DNA of 64,000 nt from Setaria digitata. Its lineage: Eukaryota > Nematoda > Chromadorea > Rhabditida > Setariidae. The notes under the pieces were generated by a model that ran no database searches, was not told the DNA's origin, and worked only from the letters and a program-made list of their open reading frames with translations. The translations under genes were made by a program, and so were the position numbers. Shown in pieces: positions 38,143 through 51,966 of this stretch (its first letter is position 1; each line of letters begins with the position of its first letter). The stretch is from the NCBI GenBank assembly GCA_003640385.1, contig RCAB01000226.1, positions 1 through 64,000 of the forward strand, in the 5' to 3' direction.

Positions 38143-41100
38143 ATGGGGCATTGTGCCTCACGCGACCAAAAAGATCAGAAGAATTTGAATCGTCGAATCG
38201 ATGAGCAAATCAAAAAAGATCAGTCAATGTCACTTCGGATCATTAAACTTCTTTTGCTAGGTATGTCTGCCACTTTTTAAAATTCTTCGATCACGACCGT
38301 ATTCTTCTTCAACACAGATTCAAAATTATGCGCCAGTGTTTCAAAAGGTGGCAAAACCAAATCCTCAGTGACCAATTTCACTCCAATAAAATACCAATTT
38401 CACAGTCATACATGTTGACTTCATCTTAGAAGCCTTCATCGTCGTAGAAGTTTTTTCTGTAGTCACTGTCGTCCCCAAATCCTGAACTGGAAATTATAGA
38501 AATTTCAGAGTATCATCACTGTTTATTTAAACTTGAGAAGTCAATTTTTAAATCTGGATAATTCAAGTGGTTGTCGGTAGTGTTCGTACTGTGATACTTA
38601 GTGAATGAAGTCGATTATTTGTTCACTGTCATATACTTTGAACAAGTGAGGCATTCATTTACAGTACTTTTTTCCAAGCTGTCACTTTCAAAACTTTTTG
38701 GTATTTCATTATGAAATATAAACATTTCTGGACTTGAATTTACAAACAGTATAAAATTAACAGTTCTTGATCAAAAATGATTCATTGAAATGCTTTCTTG
38801 AATGTTTATATGACTTCAGAGAAAGTTAACTTTATTTTTTAATGTACCTTAATTGCAAATAATGTTTTGTGAAACGGTTGTCTGGGAAAGCATCTACAGG
38901 TAAATACTGCATAGACAGCTTAAATAAGCAGTGGTAAAGGTGTATTACCTTTACTGATGCTTATTTGAGATATCACTATATTTATAGAGTGGTATATATA
39001 ACGCGAACAAGAATATTTACCGATAGCAGACTTTTTAAAGATTCTATTTCTGTTAATATTTGTGGTGATTTTATTAATATTTCTTTAATCACATTGTGAA
39101 GAGAACAAACCAAGTAGTGATGGAACACGATAGGATACAATTCTGAAACTTTATGCATTCTATCTGAAAAATACAAAACATATTGGCCGATTAAGACTAA
39201 GTGACAAAAAAACTAACAGTCTTATTGAATTGAGTTAGCTGTATGAGTGAGAATCGATAATATGCTGAGAATGTTTCATTCTTCTGCTAGTTTCGTGAAG
39301 TGATCATCAACCTTGAAGTTAGAATCTGTTTTCTCTTACTAAATTAGAAATGGCCAGCCAGTATTGGCACTTCTGTCGCACTCTTCTGCTACTTTTAAAT
39401 GTTGCTTCAATTGGTTGTTGTCGCTGATATAAGCTGTTAGCAGAGCGAGAAGCTTTAATTAGTATGTAACAGCTGGCAATATACCACTGTCAATTTTCCA
39501 CAAATGTAAGTAGTGATTTTGTTTAAGTGAAGGGCGACAATATTCATTTAACCGAAACTTTCAAAAATTACTGTTCTCGCCAAATATTCCCCAAGCCGAG
39601 TAATAATATGACAAATATCTTGTTCTATTGTTAGAAGTTTGAGAATCAATGTATAATTCTATGTTAAAGATCAAAGCATATCCTGTAAATTATTACCATA
39701 AAGAGAGTTAAGATCAGCTGTGCAAAACTGAGCCAGTGTTGTTGGTCTCATTAAAATGACATTTCCTCGGCTCATTTGGAATCATTGGTGTTTGTATTGT
39801 ATTTCAAAGCTAGCAACTGCCATCAGCGTCATGCAAGAAGTGTCTTACTCCATGCTAGAATCTATGAAAGGAAAAGTATTGTAATTAAGAATTTTGTTTC
39901 CGTGATATCAAGAAAGGTCAAATGATTTAATGAATGTTAATTATTACTAGATACAATAAAAACACGAAAGTTGATTTAACTGTTATAAAGCCAATTGGTT
40001 CGCTACTGTCGTTTCGAACTATTTGGGTAGACCATCATAATTTGTCAGAAGTTGATTTCCTCGTTAATGCTGCCATCTTGTCAGCTGCAATTGATTTCAT
40101 TTCCAAGTGATGACATGGAGACTCTCCTTCTGGAACTTTTTTCTCCATTGAACCGGCCGCTTTGTGCCATCTTGAAATTGCTGACCTTAGTAACCGTTCA
40201 TTTCATTTGTATCTCTAATCGCTTGGTTGTTGTATTCTTTGTTCAGTTGCATTTTCACAAGTGAAATATAGTGAAATACAACTGATTATTACTTAGTTTT
40301 TTTGTTTTCTACTTCGCTGACACGTGCAGGTAGTGTCTGTCATTCAATGTAAACCTCATTCTGACATGTTCACTTATCATAACAAGTTATCTTTTAATAT
40401 GGTATTATTGGCATTTAAGTTTTGTTTCTGTATGTGATCCAACAGTCCGAACTAGTTTGCAATTGAGCATATAAGAATAATACTTGAAAACCCGCTATCA
40501 ACTATGGTTTCCCTACTAAAGATAGTTAAAATTAATCGGTTGTAATAAAGATATGTTTCGTTGAATTTAGCACATTTTACTCCGTTCTCTTATTATCATG
40601 GTTTTGAATTCATTTTAACCAACATTTCTAGCATTTCATAAAGAAACCGCAATCATCCTTGTTGTTTGTACTATGTTTTTTTTTAAATACTGTAGCTAAA
40701 TCTTGGTAATTGATATCTGTTACTAAGGAATTTAAGAGGAAAAATTGCTAGGAAATTTAAGGAATATCATACCAGTCCACATTTTTATAAGTACTGTTGA
40801 AGTGCAATTTAAAAAATAGAGAAGGAGTAGAACAGGTGGGGATATTCATAGAGACCTTATAATTAATTTTGCAACGGTTATCAGTTATTACGTTCTTGCC
40901 CACTTTGATCAAATTATCATGGATAAAATAAAACACTTTATTTTAGCGATTCGACTTTCAGCTTTCGAACTTTATCAACCAATTCTTCACTCAACATATT
41001 CAGATTTAAAATTACTAGGTAGAAATAGAAAGCAGAAATATGCTCCCATCTGTTTGGTCTTTGCAGTGACTTTCTTATCAACCTAAAATTGTAACGTATG

Positions 41101-44100
41101 GATTGATTTTGGAACTGCACTTTTATTGAAATTGAACTTCAAAATAGGAAGTTGAAGTGAACAAGCAATTTAGCTTTTTATGTATCTCTATTCAACATAT
41201 CTCTATTTTTTCTTCAGCTTTCAAATCTTTCATAGTCATTTCTTACTTTTTCTAACAAGTTTATTTAATTTATTTTAGTAGCAACGTTTTGCTTAAGTCA
41301 GTATAACACTGTAAATTAAAAAAAATAATTTAACGTAATTTATTACAGGAGCTGGTGAAAGTGGAAAAAGCACAATACTCAAGCAGATGAGGTCTGTAAA
41401 ACTCTTGATACTTTTTTCTGTTATTCAGCTAGAGTCTTTAGAGTCTTAATAAACAGAATTAGTTCATTTGCAAAGTCAATTCTCATTTTTAACTGAGAGT
41501 CAGTGTAATTTTTCCATTTATTTCATGTCTTATAATAGAATGCGGTAATATTTCATTGTTTTCAAACTGGCATGCGGTCGTTCGGGGAAGTGATAGAATA
41601 GTAACAGTAAAATTTGTTCTTATAAAACTTCATATTGGATTGAAAGAAGTTTATAGTACAGGTGAATGATTTGGAAATCATATGTATAACATTCTCGTAA
41701 TTATTCAGGATATTGCATAATGATGGATTTTCACAGCAAGATTTGGAAATGATAAAACCAGTGGTCTACAGTAACTGCATACACTGCATGTTAGCAATTC
41801 TGAGAGCGATGTTTCACTTGCAAATTGAATATGAAAATCCCGAAAGAATGGTTGGTTTTTATTGATTCCAGCCAGCGAATGGTGATGATTCGTGAGATGT
41901 GTAACGTTTTGGAGACAGATACTTTTATCTCATTTTGAGAGCATCGGAAGCAGCAGATGATTATAAAGTTTTACGGAATTGAAAGGACGAGAAACAGATG
42001 TCAGCCAATATTTCACTGTATCCTTTCCCATTGTTTAAGTAATTATTTAACGGACTGATAATCTTTATGGAATGAACAGGAATGTTTCAACTAATTCAGC
42101 ATGTAGTTCCCCGAATTATTAAGCTTATAGGATCATTCACAGCATAGATTCCTATACTGGCCACGAAATCGGCTAGCTCCTTATTTCTGGTTCAAAGAGA
42201 AAGCCTTTAATTTTTATCAGCCGAAAGGGTCAGTATCTTCTATGCATAATGCATTTAAAATGTTATCTCATGTGACAGGTTGTTGATACGGCTTCGCTGC
42301 AGTGGAAAACCAGGTTGAACTTTGTTTACATGTCTATTTAAACTTTCAATTGGACGAAAATAAAGAAGAATTAACGGATCATTATCGTTAAGAAAAGATA
42401 TGTAGCAGAATGAAAGTAACTGTTGCGAGGTGCATAGCTAGATAGCAGTACATTTCATTCAGTTAATATCAGTTCTCTATTTAAAACTTCATATTTGATG
42501 AAAACTTCAGCGTGATAGCCAGCTTGTATTTGCCACTGTTCATGCCAACAAGGAAGAACTTGTCGAAGAATTATCGGCAGCCATGCAACGTCTTTGGGCA
42601 GATGGTGGTGTCAGGGAGTGCTACAAGCGATCGAATGAGTATCAGATCGATGATTCTGCCAAATAGTTCGTTATTTATATAGAAAATAATAATTAATTTG
42701 TTGTTAATGACGTGCACGTTTTTAAACTTCGTCGGATATCATTTGTAATATCAGAATTGCATTCGTAAAAATGAGTAGAAATAGAGCACACTCCAGTTTT
42801 ATTGTTAATGACAGAGCCAAAAGTCTGTACTAAAATAATGAAATCTTACAGTTTCTTAGACAGTTTACCAAGACTAAGCTCTCCAAATTACATACCAACA
42901 GAGCAAGACTTACTGCGGACAAGAATTAAAACAACAGGAATAACCGAAATACACTTTGAACTCAAAGGACTCACATTCAGGTAAACATTTCGTTTTTTTT
43001 TCTTTTTCTTTTTAGTGAAAATCACGATTAAGAAATTGGCTGATAAATAAATATGAAAAGGATAACTACGTGATGGCAAGCACCGTTAGCATAGAAATAT
43101 GTTTAGGAATTCAGTGATTTGTAATATTCATTTACATTCATATCCAGGTAAAACAGTGTTATAAAGTAAACAAATAATTGCCGCAGACATTTGTAAAAGT
43201 ACCAAATGAGTTAGTAAACAATAAACATCTGTAATATAAACATATTTCAGTGTATGAGCATATTTCTAGATAATAATTATGGGATAATCCCTGAGTAGAA
43301 TTAATAAAGGTTACAGAAACTTTAAGTGAGGAGTACCTGAACTCTTTTCAAATTGTATAGCTATGAAGAAATACACAGATAAGTGTGAACCTCAGATGTC
43401 GTAATGAGTAACGTTACTCTGACAAGTTTCACACCATTAGCATCTAATGATGTGCTGAAGACACTAGTTATTCCTTTTGAGATCGTTATTTGCACTAATG
43501 AAGTTGACTCCGAAGCATAAGAATGACAGCAGTTCTGCTAAACAGTCTCGCAAATTTCAATTAAATTAACAGCATCTCTTCCCAAACTGCTCGATGAAGA
43601 CTAGACAATTTAAGGAACAAAGTTTAGACATCAACTGGATTAAATGAGATGGCTTAACAGATGTTCAACACGCTGTTGTGTCATTATCATCATGAAATCC
43701 AATGAATGATTAGGTTACATGATGACATCTCTGGTATTAAATCTGTTCTTTGGTAAAAGATTCCTTCACTGAGTTATGCACTAAGAAATAAAAGATGATT
43801 GAAAAAAGACAGGTAGAATGATTGATAAGAATCGCTTATCTACGAAAATGGAAGAAACAGAAAGTCACATATTTTATCACTCTGAAAACAAAGTTATCGT
43901 AATTTTTGTCGCTGGAGCGCTCAGCTTTTTTTAGCAGAATTCATTCTACTGTAATTATATGCTCTATAATATCAAGTTGTTTTTCAAACTTCTTGAGAGT
44001 TTCTTATCAAATCCATCCAGTGATCTAATTTTAGCTATGAAGAAATTGTGATGTTGATACATTGCTCTATTTAGGGCCACATTTTTTACTTCAGATCAAT

Positions 44101-45321
44101 TCTGGAATTAGTGCGAATATTAATTATTATAAAAAATTTCTAATCGACAATTGCAGAGTGATCGATGTTGGTGGGCAGCGTTCTGAAAGAAAAAAATGGA
44201 TACATTGCTTTGATAATGTAAATGCAATTATATTTATATCATCATTATCTGAATATGACCAAACATTAAGGGAAGATAATTGCACGGTATCATAATTTTT
44301 GTCTTCTTTAAGCAATGATAAATTTTCACAACAGTTTATATTCACTGATAACTGAAGCATTAGTCATCAGAATAGTGGTTCATGGCGAGACTTGGAACAG
44401 TTTTACATAACTTCAAATTTAACCGATGCAGAAAGTTGAAGACGTGAGGATAACTCACTAAATTTAGTCTACCTAAATGTTATTTGAGTAGCTAAACAGC
44501 GGAAAGAGAGACATCCGAGAAAAGAGGAAATGTCAGTTGCTGATATTTCTCATTTACACTATTGTTAATTGTACAATTACAGAATCGAATGCAGGAAAGT
44601 TTGAAACTTTTCGATTCAATCTGCAATAGTCCATGGTTCGCTGATATCCATTTTATCTTATTTTTGAATAAAAAGGATCTATTCGCTGAAAAAATAACAC
44701 GTTCACCTTTAACGATATGCTTTCCGGAATACAAAGGTTCGCTGTGATGTTATCATACACTGATACCTTTGAGGACAACTTTTTGGCTTCATAATTAACT
44801 GATATATTGCAGGACAGCAGAATCAGACAGAATGCATCAATTATATACAATGGAAATTTGAACAACTTAATAGGTCCTCAATTTTATTGATCCCTGTCAA
44901 ATTTCTGAATATTTGAAGATTCCATAAAATGAACGGAGAAATAATTACTGTTGTTTTTGCATAGCACATAGATATATATATAATCCAGGATAGTAACTGA
45001 TACTGAATTCACAGTTGTCTCTCTGGCCACATATCAGAAAACCGTTTGAAAGAATAATTGAGTATGTCTTAATTGCTCGTTATTTATACGACTTAAATGA
45101 AAAATGTACATTCTAGCGGATGTTCCTACCGGCCTCACTGAAATGTTACTTGGGCTATTTAGAAAAAAAAAAAAAAGTCTGCAGTACATTTCAGATCGCC
45201 GCAGCGGGAAATATATTGTCATCATACATGTGCCACGGATACGAACAATGTGCAGTTTGTTCTGGATGCTTGTTTAGATATGATCATTGCCAGAAACTTG
45301 AAATCAATGGGACTCTGCTGA
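38143..45321 (+). CDS. Heterotrimeric G-protein alpha subunit (Gi/o-like, nematode gpa type)
   Basis: Nine exons: 38143-38260, 41349-41391, 41709-41850, 42511-42665, 42852-42980, 44157-44286, 44583-44736, 44813-44873, 45195-45321; 352 aa, the usual length. MGHCAS carries Gly2 for N-myristoylation and Cys4 for palmitoylation. The guanine-nucleotide elements are complete: P-loop GAGESGKS (40-47), switch [11 protein letters not shown] with Arg177, switch [18 protein letters not shown] with Gln203, NKKD (268-271) and TCATDT (322-327). It is therefore a working GTPase that should couple a membrane receptor to effectors. The C-terminus, which specifies the receptor, reads NLKSMGLC. It has Met rather than Cys four residues from the end, so the pertussis-toxin site is absent, and it ends in Cys. 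Which C. elegans gpa it matches I cannot say. Intron 1 is 3.1 kb. Confidence 0.94.
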
Positions 45322-48300
45322 GGATTCTCGTTCAAGCTGTTTTCTGCTTAGACTTTGATTTATTAGCGTGTTTTCGATGCAAGGTTCTTAAGAATGATGA
45401 AGTAGGACAAGAGACTTTTGAAAATCGACCTGTTAATTTTAAAATCATTTTGGAAGTAGTGCAAACTTTGTCCCATGATCCCATCGCTTACAGTTACCAG
45501 CCAATGTTTAGATGATGCAGAGAATTAAATGTCTCATTTATTATGTAGTTTAATATATTTATTGAATTACTTGTCAAAAATTGTCAAGCTGTGGGATTTT
45601 TATGGTTGGTGTTGGTGGGCGAAGCTATATAAAGTTTAGATCAGGAAATTCAAAAAGATAGGAAAATCATAATACAAAACTACTGAAAACACATGACTAT
45701 AGCTAATCGAGTACAAAGCACTTGGTTCAGTGATATCAAGTAATTATCAGGTATATTTAATTATAGTTGAGATTGATGCTCTACATATGTCAATTTATTT
45801 ACATTTTTTGATGTCGCTATGATGGTATATTGAAATGCTTTCTAGTTGTCTGTCATCACTTGTAGTTATTTTCTATTTTTTTTTTCATCAGTTTCTTCCG
45901 TCCGATAAAAACACGATCTCATCATTAATTATTCCGTAGTATCTGAACTTAATTCTCATGTTTCTTTTCGTCACCCCTTGTCGTGACATTATCGTGCACT
46001 TTTGCACTTGTGCCGTTTACATTACTGTTATTAAAAGTGTCAATGGGTAAAATGGCTCAAATCTTATTCGGTTGTTTGTGCTACGTATCTATTCATTCTA
46101 CTCAAATTATCAACTAATGAATCATGCTCAACACTTACCACGGGCGTGAACTTGTTGAAAAAATTACAAATTGAAAAAGGAAGTTACTCTGTCCCTTTTT
46201 CTTCAGATTTATTCATTCAATTTACACTTGAAGCCCCAGTGACATTAATAGCAAGTTATTAAATACTGCATTTAATTGATTGGAAAGTGCTTGAATAAAC
46301 TGGTGGATACATTATTACTTCGGCCACTTTAAGAATTAATTCTGTTGTCAGTTACTTGCAAAGCACATTTTACTTGTATATCAAGGGAAACGAATTAAGC
46401 AGCTGTTCAGAAAAGTCCAACACACCAGCCATAAAGTGCTGATTAGGTTTTTAGCGTAAAATAATGCATTACTTTTATCATTGAATATAATGATACTGCT
46501 TTAGATACTCAAAATATTAAATATTGTAATTCGTGTGATTTCCATAATGATGATTGGTTGGTATGCTTCTGCATTCATTATTTTAAAGATTGTTAAATTT
46601 TAATTTCAGATCGAGATTTGTTTAATTCTTCTTTGCTATTACTTCATTCAATTTATTGCATTCGGTTCATTTGTTACTGGTGTGAATTTCTTTATTTAAA
46701 AATTTTCTCTTCCTTTCTCATAATTATTTTAAAACATTGATAATTTGCGAGAACTTCACGCTAAATAAAATTTTGATTTTAACAAAATTTTACTTTAATT
46801 ATTGATTTATATGAACGATAAGGATCATTTTTTGCACAACTTTTTTCGGAAATTATTTTGGAACTGTTAGATTTATAGGAGATTTCTTTTGAGATGGTTG
46901 AAAAAGTTTGAGAAAAGGAGGCGTTTTATTGAGAAAAGTTTGGCACATCATTGGGAATCTGTTTGGTTTAACTCTACAGCAACACATCTAACAGATGTAT
47001 ATGGCCTTAGCTAAACTTATTCGCTCCACCTTACTGATTCCCCTAAGAACAATGAAATGCGTTGTGACGAAGGACAGAGAGAAAGAGAGAGCCAAGAGAG
47101 GAGTGCTGCTGCTAGGCACATTTTCCCTTAGCGTGGTTATAGCCATCATTTGCCACCTTGTAGGGTAACACTGCCCAGCAAATGACCATTTGCTATTTGG
47201 ACTGGATGTGTTGTCTGGCCGCCTTCAAGTCTCATCTTATCAGTATGCTTCATCTCGATCTAGGCCACATGCCGTCTCACTCTGTCACACCAAACAGAAA
47301 GATTTGTTAATACCTTTTTCCTTAACAGTTCTACATTTCTCGAAATATCCTCCCGTTCATTTGTTACATAGATCTAATATATAGTGCAAAACTTCTGTTT
47401 AAAGTGCTGGTATTAATATTCAAAGTTTTTAAATGACATTAGAAACCACATTTAATAAATTCAATTTCCACTCCATTGGCTATTTCACATTCCTTTACGC
47501 AATATGCTTATCAAATGTCAATGTCTTATTTTATTCATTTTAGTTCCACTTTTCTAGTCATGAATTTTTTTTTTTTACATTATCTTGCCAATTTTTATAT
47601 TATGCGATCATTTTTTATAATTTGCTCAGTAATTAACCCAGTTAATTAATCAGGAAAGCTAAAAGCTTCGTTTCTAAATAGCAACAAATGTAAGCATAGT
47701 TATTAAATTGAATAACAGTTCCGTCAGTGATTAGTAACAACAACAGAGCACGGTTGCCTAACTACGGGGTGTCTTGAGAAGCAATAGAATGTCAAAAGTA
47801 GAAACCTTATTTTCATTACTAAATTAGTGTCTAACTCATAAAGAAAAATTACTACTGTTATTAAATTCGTGTCAGAATGATTCAGACCGCATTTTTGATG
47901 TTAACATGATTCTGCTTCTGTGTCACACATTGTCAAAAATCAACAGCCTCGGGGTATTTACCTTGTTCAAGCGATGTAGCAATTCTATCACTTATCTCGT
48001 AGTCGAAGGCTAACATAGAATTCATTCTCTTGTTAATGTGTCATTATTTGTTTGGATTTGCTAAGATGATAAGAAGGTTTTGGATTTTCATTTTAAATGA
48101 TCCGCATTATGACAGTATTTCCACTGCAGTTTCTAAACAAACATCCACAGAGTAATGAACAATATTTTTGCATTTACGTAGAGAGCACTTCACCTGACTG
48201 CTAATACAACAACATTACATACATTCACTCTTTCCGGGCCTTAATTTGTCTCTAGGCAACTCTTTAAATAAAAGCGAATAGGAACTGGCTCACTTATGTT

Positions 48301-51300
48301 GTGCAGATGCTGTACCTCATGCTTTTTTTTTTTCTTATTTCCGTGAGATTTTTCAACATTTTCCTCTTATCCATGAAACCCTCCTATTGATACTGTGACA
48401 TGTCAAGTGTCATCACATTTTAAGATGTTGCAATTTTGTGTCAGGCCATTGTCCATTCCGCTGATAATAAGCTTTGAATATCGTAAAAAGTAGAAAACGG
48501 ATGACAACGGCGCATTTCCAGAAGCCGATCGATATGCTTTTTTGAAGCTTAAAGAGAACATTCCAGAAGTAGAACACTTGCATTTTTATCATATTGGATA
48601 TATTTGTTCTAATGTTGTTAGAATATATAGTAATTGCAGTAATCGTTTTCTTTTTATGTGAATTTATAAAAATTTAAAACGGAATTGTTTCCGCTCTTCC
48701 AGTTTTATTAGGGCTTCAACTAAATGCGAAGCTTTCGCTAACACTTTCTGAGAAAGATATTACAACAGTCACAATTCTTACTTCTCAGCCAGACATTTTC
48801 AATAACCTATACACTTCGATAAAATTCTCCCAAAATATAATCGTATCCTTTTTTTTTTTAGAACTCGATAATGGTGCGCATATACCTTAGGGGTCATATT
48901 TTCTGAAATTTGATTGTAAATAAATTTCTTCATTTGCTCATTTATCCGGACACCCATGCATTCATTTTACCAGTCCTGTACGCTGAAGTCATTTAGGCCT
49001 TAAGAATTAAAAGGTATGGTAAAGGGATTTAACTAGTGAGCGTTATTGAATTTAGGATAAAAATGTATTTTTATTTCATCAAGTTCATGCACACTTCAAA
49101 AAGTTTTGTTAAAATGTTCATTTCCCTTATGCTTCAATACTTTCAGTGTGAAATTCTTAATTTATGCTATTCAGTGAAACTCATATGTGCAGTTGACTAT
49201 AAATTTACAACTTTTTTTTTATCCCCACATTTCAGGCATAGCAAATATCGTGAGTTTTACAGGTCAGTTTCTCTCAAGTTTCATTTCATCTAATCATTAT
49301 TCTCTTTGCTTTTCAAAACAGTAATTCATATACTCTAATTTATGCTATTCAATGAAATTATACATTAAAAAAAGATGTTCAGCTGACTTTTTGGGATTTG
49401 TAAGAAATCTCAAAGAGTGGGAAATGTTATGATTGGGAGAATGTATACTAATTTTATTTTGAAGGAATTGCTTATGAATTTATTATTGGCTAAGGAAAGA
49501 AGAGACGATAATTAGATGGGCCAAATTCAGTAGAAGAATATGGTAGATGTAAGGCATACGCAATACTCTTAATAGTTTAGCATACTCTGCCAGTGATGCT
49601 GAAGAGATAGGAAGCTCTGTTTATTGAACCAAATTTGTTTTCTCGTCCCTATTTTACGAAGTGTAAGGTTTGTTTTGATATGTGATACTCCTTTTGGGCT
49701 TTATTCCATTGTATCTTTATTGAAATGGATAGCTTACTTATAAAAAGAAAAAGGTTTACCGCAGCAGCACAAGTACATTTACTAATTCCTCTTCCCTTCT
49801 TTAAAACACTTATTAAAGTATTTAGTATGTTCTAGACAAGGTTTCAAAGTATCTGAATAAACTACGGACTCAAAATTCTCAGAACACAGCGTACGGGGAC
49901 ATTTAAATTTTCAGAGGTTACTTAATTAGCCTCGCCAGCTAGTTCAGTCATCTTTCTTTCTTTCATTTCTTTCATACTGATATAATGATATTGTTTTCGA
50001 TTTTATGATGATCTGGATGAAAGCTATAGAAAGTCCCGGGAAGGTTTTTTCCTACGTTCGAAAGAAGACAAAAGTATCAGCTTGGATAAAACCTGTAACA
50101 AAAATGTACTGCCACTAAAAAATGTTGTTTTGAGATACTCATAAAGCTAAATGACTTCCATTTAAAATCTATGATTTAGAATTAGAATTAAATTGAAATG
50201 CACCAAAATTGAGACATCTCTTGTGTTTGTTTAATCCTTGCGTTTCCAATGCGACTATTTCATTCCCTCTACATTTTTCCTGACTACCTGCTTTATTGTT
50301 TTCCATCCATCTGAGGCATTGTCGTCAAAGGGACAGATAACTAATCTATCATTCCGCTCACTTCTGAAAATATTGAAAAGGTGGAATTTTATTTATGGAC
50401 AAAGTAAAAGAAATATCAGGGATGTAGCAGCTGTTAGTAATCAGGAAGCACAACAATTGGTGACTTATCAAAAAGTTATCAGAATACTACTCTATCTTCC
50501 TCCAGTTACCGATTGTGATATAAGCACTAAGGATATACAAGGACAGTTTGACCGAGACTGACACAATATTCATCCCTTTGCTCCGACACAATGTCAACTG
50601 TAGAGCAAGTGAGAAGGAAATTCCATCAAAGTGAAAAGTGAAAGTGATAACAGTGTGCTTGTTTTCAGATAGCAATATTTTGCCCGTTAGAAGGTCCAGA
50701 TGATTCCAACAAGTACAGTGTCGTTCTGCGTGTCAGAATGTTCTGTCAAGTCCGGTTTCTCATTATTCTCCACAGTTTACGTAACTGTTGCAATGTAAAC
50801 TATCCACGGATGTCATCGTCACAACATACTGCCTTGGATCGCAAAGATTACCTCAACTGTACTGGTGATTATCTTTTCTTTTCTCACTAATTAATATAAT
50901 TATGGAAGAAGGCTTTAAAGAAATGTTTATGAAAATTTATCGGGTTGCTGTGAATCAACAGGTTATTTTATTACTTTTTCACTACTTTTTTTACTAGTGT
51001 TTTCAAAGGTACACCAGGATAGGGAGAAAGTTTTACATATGAACGGACCGCAACATTCGAGACATGGCAACTACTAATCCAGACCATATAAGAAACATCG
51101 ACGGGTATTTCAGCACGAACTTGTACTACAGGCCACAACACACAACATCAGTCTACGCAAGCTGGCCAGTCTGTGCTAGGTGCATATAGTCCCGCAGGAG
51201 TTCACGGTGGTAGAGCCTCGCTGGGATCAATCATACGTGGCACCAAGGGACATCTATCCAATATACTCGGAAGTGTCACACAGGTCTGTCACCTCTATGC

Positions 51301-51763
51301 ATTTCCGCTTTCGAACACTTATCCAACAGTTACAGTCCTTTTCAAGGCATTATTTTGATATAATTCTAGCCGACATTCCACTCTTACGTCATGAACTGTC
51401 TAAAATGTCACTTCAATGCGCCGGGAAGCGCTCGGTACCTGCACGAAATTCAGAAAACTTGATTCGCAGTTACACCAACTTTACCCACGTAATTCCACTT
51501 TCGTTGCGTATGGGAGCGTGCACCACTGGCACGTTCCTGTTTTATATTGTTAATTAGTAATTTACGTGTACTTACGTCAGTCTCCTAATAGACGAAGTGA
51601 GAAAATTCACGGTGAAGGAAGAGAGAAAGTAAGCAATGAGGGAGAAGAGCAATATACCATCGAAGGGAAAGTGATTCCGTGTAAAAGTTGGCGGTACAGC
51701 CAGCAGAGAACAAACATTGATTTCTGACGTATAAATAGATTTAACAAGAACAGGTACATTTGA

Positions 51764-51818
51764 AGAGGCAGAGGGAGAGAGAGAGAAGCAGACAGAGGGA
51801 GAGAGAGAGGGAGAGATA
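51764..51818. repeat. GA-rich simple sequence
   Basis: Interrupted (GA)n tract on the plus strand. It inflates the minus-strand open frame that spans it. Confidence 0.85.
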
Positions 51819-51925
51819 AGATAGTTGATATACGAGTGCGAGATGCCGATCGATTTCATGAAATGGTTCTGCTTGGAGGGTCCTTTGGGAGTAGTTTTTT
51901 GGTAGGGTTTTTGATGTGATACAAT

Positions 51926-51966
51926 ATATGATATGGTATGATATGATATGATATAAGATGATATAT
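51926..51966. repeat. (GATAT)n-type pentanucleotide repeat
   Basis: Repeats of ATGAT/GATAT with small variations. Its minus-strand translation yields the Tyr/Ile/Ser-rich part of a long but low-complexity open frame. Confidence 0.8.

Noticed and set aside
46045..46120. Short ATG frame with hydrophobic start (possible signal peptide exon)
   Set aside because: Only 24 codons, with a GTATCT donor and no downstream exon of matching phase that I could find.
48500..48860. Two open stretches (DNGAFPEADRYAFLKL... and SEKD...QPDIFNNL) faintly like an MCM helicase linker
   Set aside because: The resemblance is short and the ATPase domain that should follow is absent. About 50 open codons is not unusual here.
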